Origin: JAGTVG01 sp964389805
Lineage (GTDB): Bacteria; Bacteroidota; Bacteroidia; Cytophagales; Cyclobacteriaceae
DNA length: 16,951 bases
Assembly: GCA_964389805.1 (NCBI GenBank)
Contig: CAYMFU010000169.1
Coordinates: 1-16,951, forward strand
Reading direction: 5' to 3'
A program made the translations under genes and the position numbers. Within the stretch, counting starts at the first letter, position 1. Each line of letters starts with the position of its first letter. Shown one piece after another: positions 14,102 to 16,951 of the stretch. The notes under the pieces are model-generated. The model did not search any database and was not told the origin of the DNA. It was given only the letters and a program-made list of their open reading frames with translations.

Positions 14102-16951
14102 TTATTTACGGGCATTCCCTTTTACATTATCCGGATGTGCTACCCTGCCTTCATAAAAAGGCTCGCAATCCCGGGCAGTGATATTATCAAGAAACTTTTT
14201 TACTGGAGCCAGTAATGTTTTTATTACTTTTACTTTGCTGAATTGAGGATCCTCCCTGTGGCCATATATGTTCTGATTGATCATACTGCATCCATTTATA
14301 TCAATGATCGCAACGGTAACATCCAGGCTGTCTGATTTCATATCCAGCCATCCCTTTGCTGCCATCCGGTTTTCTAGTGTGGCGAAGGCAACATCTTCAA
14401 CGGATATCCTGCCATTTTCCACATTCCAGACTGATGAAACCTGACTGATGGTCGTTTTTTCACCTGACCTGGAGGCCAGGATCATGGCATAGTCGCTTCC
14501 CTTGGAAAACAGAATGCCCGCCGGACCGGCGAGTGCAACCGCTCCAAGGTCCAACAGGTTAAATTGCTGACTTCTCTGGAAATTGCTTATAAATTCATCC
14601 ATATTGATCCCATGCAATGTCAGGATTTTTCCATTAACATCGATCTGTCCATTTATTTGTGACATTATAGTCCCTTTGTCTTCTCCCTTAAAATCCAGGT
14701 TTAGTTGAAGATTTACATTTCCAGTCAGAATTGGTTGACTGTAAAAGGTAGACATGAAATCTTCAATGGGAAATTCCTGAACACTGTAATCTACTTGATA
14801 TTCCGGGGGATCAGCAAATGGTTGTATTACGATTTTCCCCTTCTCATCCTTACCATAGAATTGAGATTCCTGAGGTACAAGCGTATATACGCCCTGATCA
14901 ACATTGAGGATCAGCTTCAATTCCTCCAATTGTAAGAGCGGGGTTTTAAGTCCTTGAGCCACCAGATTACTCTGAGCTGTAAGCGACGAAAAAACTTCCG
15001 GAGGTGATAGCTTGCTGAAATTAATATCATTTAACGAAAGCTCAAGAAACTTAATCTGACTGGTATCCTCCTTTGTTGTATAGACAAATTCCTCTGCTTC
15101 AAGAAATATGGATTTAATCTTTAATAAAGAATCTGAAGGCAATGCCATGTTGCAATGCAATTTCCCATCGATTACGGCATTCAAGATTTCAGGTATGGTG
15201 TCATTCTCTTCAAACTTAATAATCCGGGAGGGATTTATATTTTCAATATCCAGTGAAAGTTTTAAGGAATCATCATCTCCTGGAGTAATATAATATTTGA
15301 AGTCTGTATCAATTTTTCCGTCCACAATTTTTATGCTGAAATTCGAAAAATCCAGAGTGAATACAGAATCTTTATCACTCATTTTAAAATGCCCATTTTT
15401 TAACTCGGTCCAGGGTAAAAGGTCAACTACGCTTCCTTCAAGATGGCTTATATTGAAATCTAATTCCGGCACTCCAATAGAGTCCACTAATTTTTCATAT
15501 GAAGATGAGAAAAAAACATCCAGGTAAACATCTTTTATAGTATATGGAAAACTTCTGGCTACATTAGGTAGAAATGTCCAGAACTCATAAAAATCATAGG
15601 TTCGGGATCGAAGCCTCAGGTCAGCTTCAACAGGAAATCCCCTGTCAATTATCAGGTTTGAAATATTTTTGACAATCCCTCTGGCAGAAAGATCACTATT
15701 GCCTGTTTCAAGATATAGATCTTGCACATAAATCGAATCCATTCCGCCTGACAAAGAACCATTTAATGTTTTTATATCCATCACATCAATAATATTCAAG
15801 GAAATACTATCGAGTTCAATGGACATATCTTCCTTTTTTAAATCAATCCATTCTTTTTCCTCCTTCAGGTATCCACCATAATCATTCCTTATTGTGATAT
15901 CACCATGAATATTTACAAACGGTTTAATATCGAATATTTTATCTAAGCCATCGATACTGGTCCTGATGTCAGCCTTGTATTTCAGGCTGGGTCTTCTGAA
16001 ATTCCGGACCTCCAGGGAGGCATGAATATGGCCATCAGGCATAATCCCGGTTAATGTATCAAGCCTGAACAATGCCTGTGACAAGTCTTTTTCCCTTCCG
16101 GAATTAAATAATCCACTCATATTCAGGTTTTCGACAGATTTTTCAGTGTTAGGAATGGATATAGACATATCCCTGATTCCAAAATTGACGTTAATTTCGG
16201 GCAATGAATACCTTAATGGCCCATTAATACTGCCATGAAAATATAATTCACCTTTTCTCAGGTTATCAATTCCCTCGGAGGTCAGGATCAAATTAGTAAA
16301 CCGCATGGATTGATCATTGGCCTCAAATTGAATATCAACGAAACCCTGGTCATTTAACTGAACTTGACCATTCAGGTCAAAAACTGCTTTGCCAAGGCCC
16401 AAATCACTTTGATTTATCCGAAGGTTATTGGTTTTGTTATAATATGACAGATCCGCCTTCCAGGTCATGCGTTCATTCTGCAGGCTGATCTTTTCTGTCA
16501 GGATGACCTGGTTAATATCCATGTCCATATCCAGCTTTGCCTGGATGGAATCTGGCCTGATTAGCAAGTTTGCCTTTGACTTAATAATTTTTCCTCTATG
16601 CTGATAACCCGTGCCGGCCAGTACAATGTTAATATCTATATTGTTCAATGATATCATATCGATTGATAAAAGCAGGTCATCTAGGGTGAACATAGAGCCC
16701 TGGATTTGATCAATTTGCTTTTCCTCATCACTATCCACCTTAATTACCCGCTGGAAATTAAAAGTACTGTCTTCGTACCCCACCAGGTTGATGCTGCCAT
16801 CCTGTATCCGGATTCCGGAAATATCAATCCGGTATCTCATTAATTCAAGGATATCAAAGGAGACAAATATCCTGGAGAAACTCAGTATGGGTTGTTGTAC
16901 CGAATCCTGCCGGGCTTTTGGAACCTCGAAGTATTGCGGATTGATCAGGGT
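14102..16951 (-). CDS. Large AsmA-family protein, 5' end outside window
   Basis: About 949 residues are visible. The frame is open past the ATG at 16840 to base 16951, so the N-terminus with its expected membrane anchor is not in the window. Long runs of alternating hydrophobic beta strands (ISGIRIQDGSINLVGYEDS near the start, then many 'I.l..l.i..g.i' repeats) fit the AsmA/TamB type of periplasmic beta-groove proteins. The C-terminal part carries the AsmA signature: GQIDVNGKILTLHGINMDEF, FNLLDLGAVALAGPAGILFS, WNVENGRISVEDVAFATLEN, INGCSMINQNIYG and DCEPFYEGRV. Two Cys (codons 14288-14290 and 14165-14167) lie where relatives have them. Such proteins are linked to outer-membrane biogenesis and phospholipid transport between membranes. 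It converges on the hydrolase gene with a 27-bp gap. Family call strong; exact subfamily uncertain. Confidence 0.88.
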   Translation of the reverse strand, partial: TLINPQYFEVPKARQDSVQQPILSFSRIFVSFDILELMRYRIDISGIRIQDGSINLVGYEDSTFNFQRVIKVDSDEEKQIDQIQGSMFTLDDLLLSIDMISLNNIDINIVLAGTGYQHRGKIIKSKANLLIRPDSIQAKLDMDMDINQVILTEKISLQNERMTWKADLSYYNKTNNLRINQSDLGLGKAVFDLNGQVQLNDQGFVDIQFEANDQSMRFTNLILTSEGIDNLRKGELYFHGSINGPLRYSLPEINVNFGIRDMSISIPNTEKSVENLNMSGLFNSGREKDLSQALFRLDTLTGIMPDGHIHASLEVRNFRRPSLKYKADIRTSIDGLDKIFDIKPFVNIHGDITIRNDYGGYLKEEKEWIDLKKEDMSIELDSISLNIIDVMDIKTLNGSLSGGMDSIYVQDLYLETGNSDLSARGIVKNISNLIIDRGFPVEADLRLRSRTYDFYEFWTFLPNVARSFPYTIKDVYLDVFFSSSYEKLVDSIGVPELDFNISHLEGSVVDLLPWTELKNGHFKMSDKDSVFTLDFSNFSIKIVDGKIDTDFKYYITPGDDDSLKLSLDIENINPSRIIKFEENDTIPEILNAVIDGKLHCNMALPSDSLLKIKSIFLEAEEFVYTTKEDTSQIKFLELSLNDINFSKLSPPEVFSSLTAQSNLVAQGLKTPLLQLEELKLILNVDQGVYTLVPQESQFYGKDEKGKIVIQPFADPPEYQVDYSVQEFPIEDFMSTFYSQPILTGNVNLQLNLDFKGEDKGTIMSQINGQIDVNGKILTLHGINMDEFISNFQRSQQFNLLDLGAVALAGPAGILFSKGSDYAMILASRSGEKTTISQVSSVWNVENGRISVEDVAFATLENRMAAKGWLDMKSDSLDVTVAIIDINGCSMINQNIYGHREDPQFSKVKVIKTLLAPVKKFLDNITARDCEPFYEGRVAHPDNVKGNARK

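Noticed and set aside
1..16951. Mobile element, phage, CRISPR or defence system
   Set aside because: No transposase, integrase, Cas, toxin-antitoxin, restriction or long direct-repeat signal was seen. The HerA-like ATPase is of the YjgR/DUF853 kind and has no defence partner beside it.

Overview
The window looks like chromosomal DNA from a member of the Bacteroidota, probably a free-living or environmental one. The evidence is AT-rich DNA with A/T-rich leaders instead of strong Shine-Dalgarno sequences, a promoter matching the Bacteroidota type (TTTG, 17 bp, TAnnTTTG) before the methyltransferase gene, and typical Bacteroidota families (DUF4332, DUF937-like, GH106-like hydrolase, SSS sugar symporter). 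No rRNA, tRNA, IS element, integrase, CRISPR array or phage gene was seen. The species is not identifiable from the sequence alone.

Left part (1-4763, all + strand): an envelope and osmotic-stress neighbourhood. It starts with the 3' part of a short MscS-like channel, cut by the window edge. Next come a secreted coiled-coil protein, a DUF937/YidB-like protein, a DUF4332 helix-hairpin-helix protein, the large-conductance channel MscL with a clear intrinsic terminator, and a HerA/YjgR-type (DUF853) ATPase. The leaders at 1445-1491 and 2488-2607 hold inverted repeats that may form RNA structure.

Middle part (4787-7403): a class I SAM methyltransferase with its own promoter reads rightward. It converges on a leftward pair, a zinc alcohol dehydrogenase (YahK/CAD type) preceded by an AhpD-like peroxidase-related protein. 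A strong terminator in the convergent gap (5672-5697) is oriented to end the dehydrogenase transcript. A 615-bp stretch with no confident gene (7404-8018) follows.

Right part (8019-14074, + strand): a compact sugar-use unit of an L-arabinose/L-fucose isomerase-like enzyme, a sodium:solute symporter and a secreted GH106-like glycoside hydrolase. The last two genes overlap by 23 bp. The hydrolase would release a sugar outside the cytoplasm, the symporter would import it and the isomerase would convert aldose to ketose. No SusC/SusD pair, kinase or aldolase is in the window. Converging on this unit from the right is a large AsmA-family protein gene. It reads leftward and its 5' end lies beyond the window: the frame stays open to base 16951.

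No clearly new multi-gene system is evident. The best leads are the isomerase with a changed metal-site motif in the hydrolase/symporter unit, the truncated MscS-like channel, and the two structured leaders.
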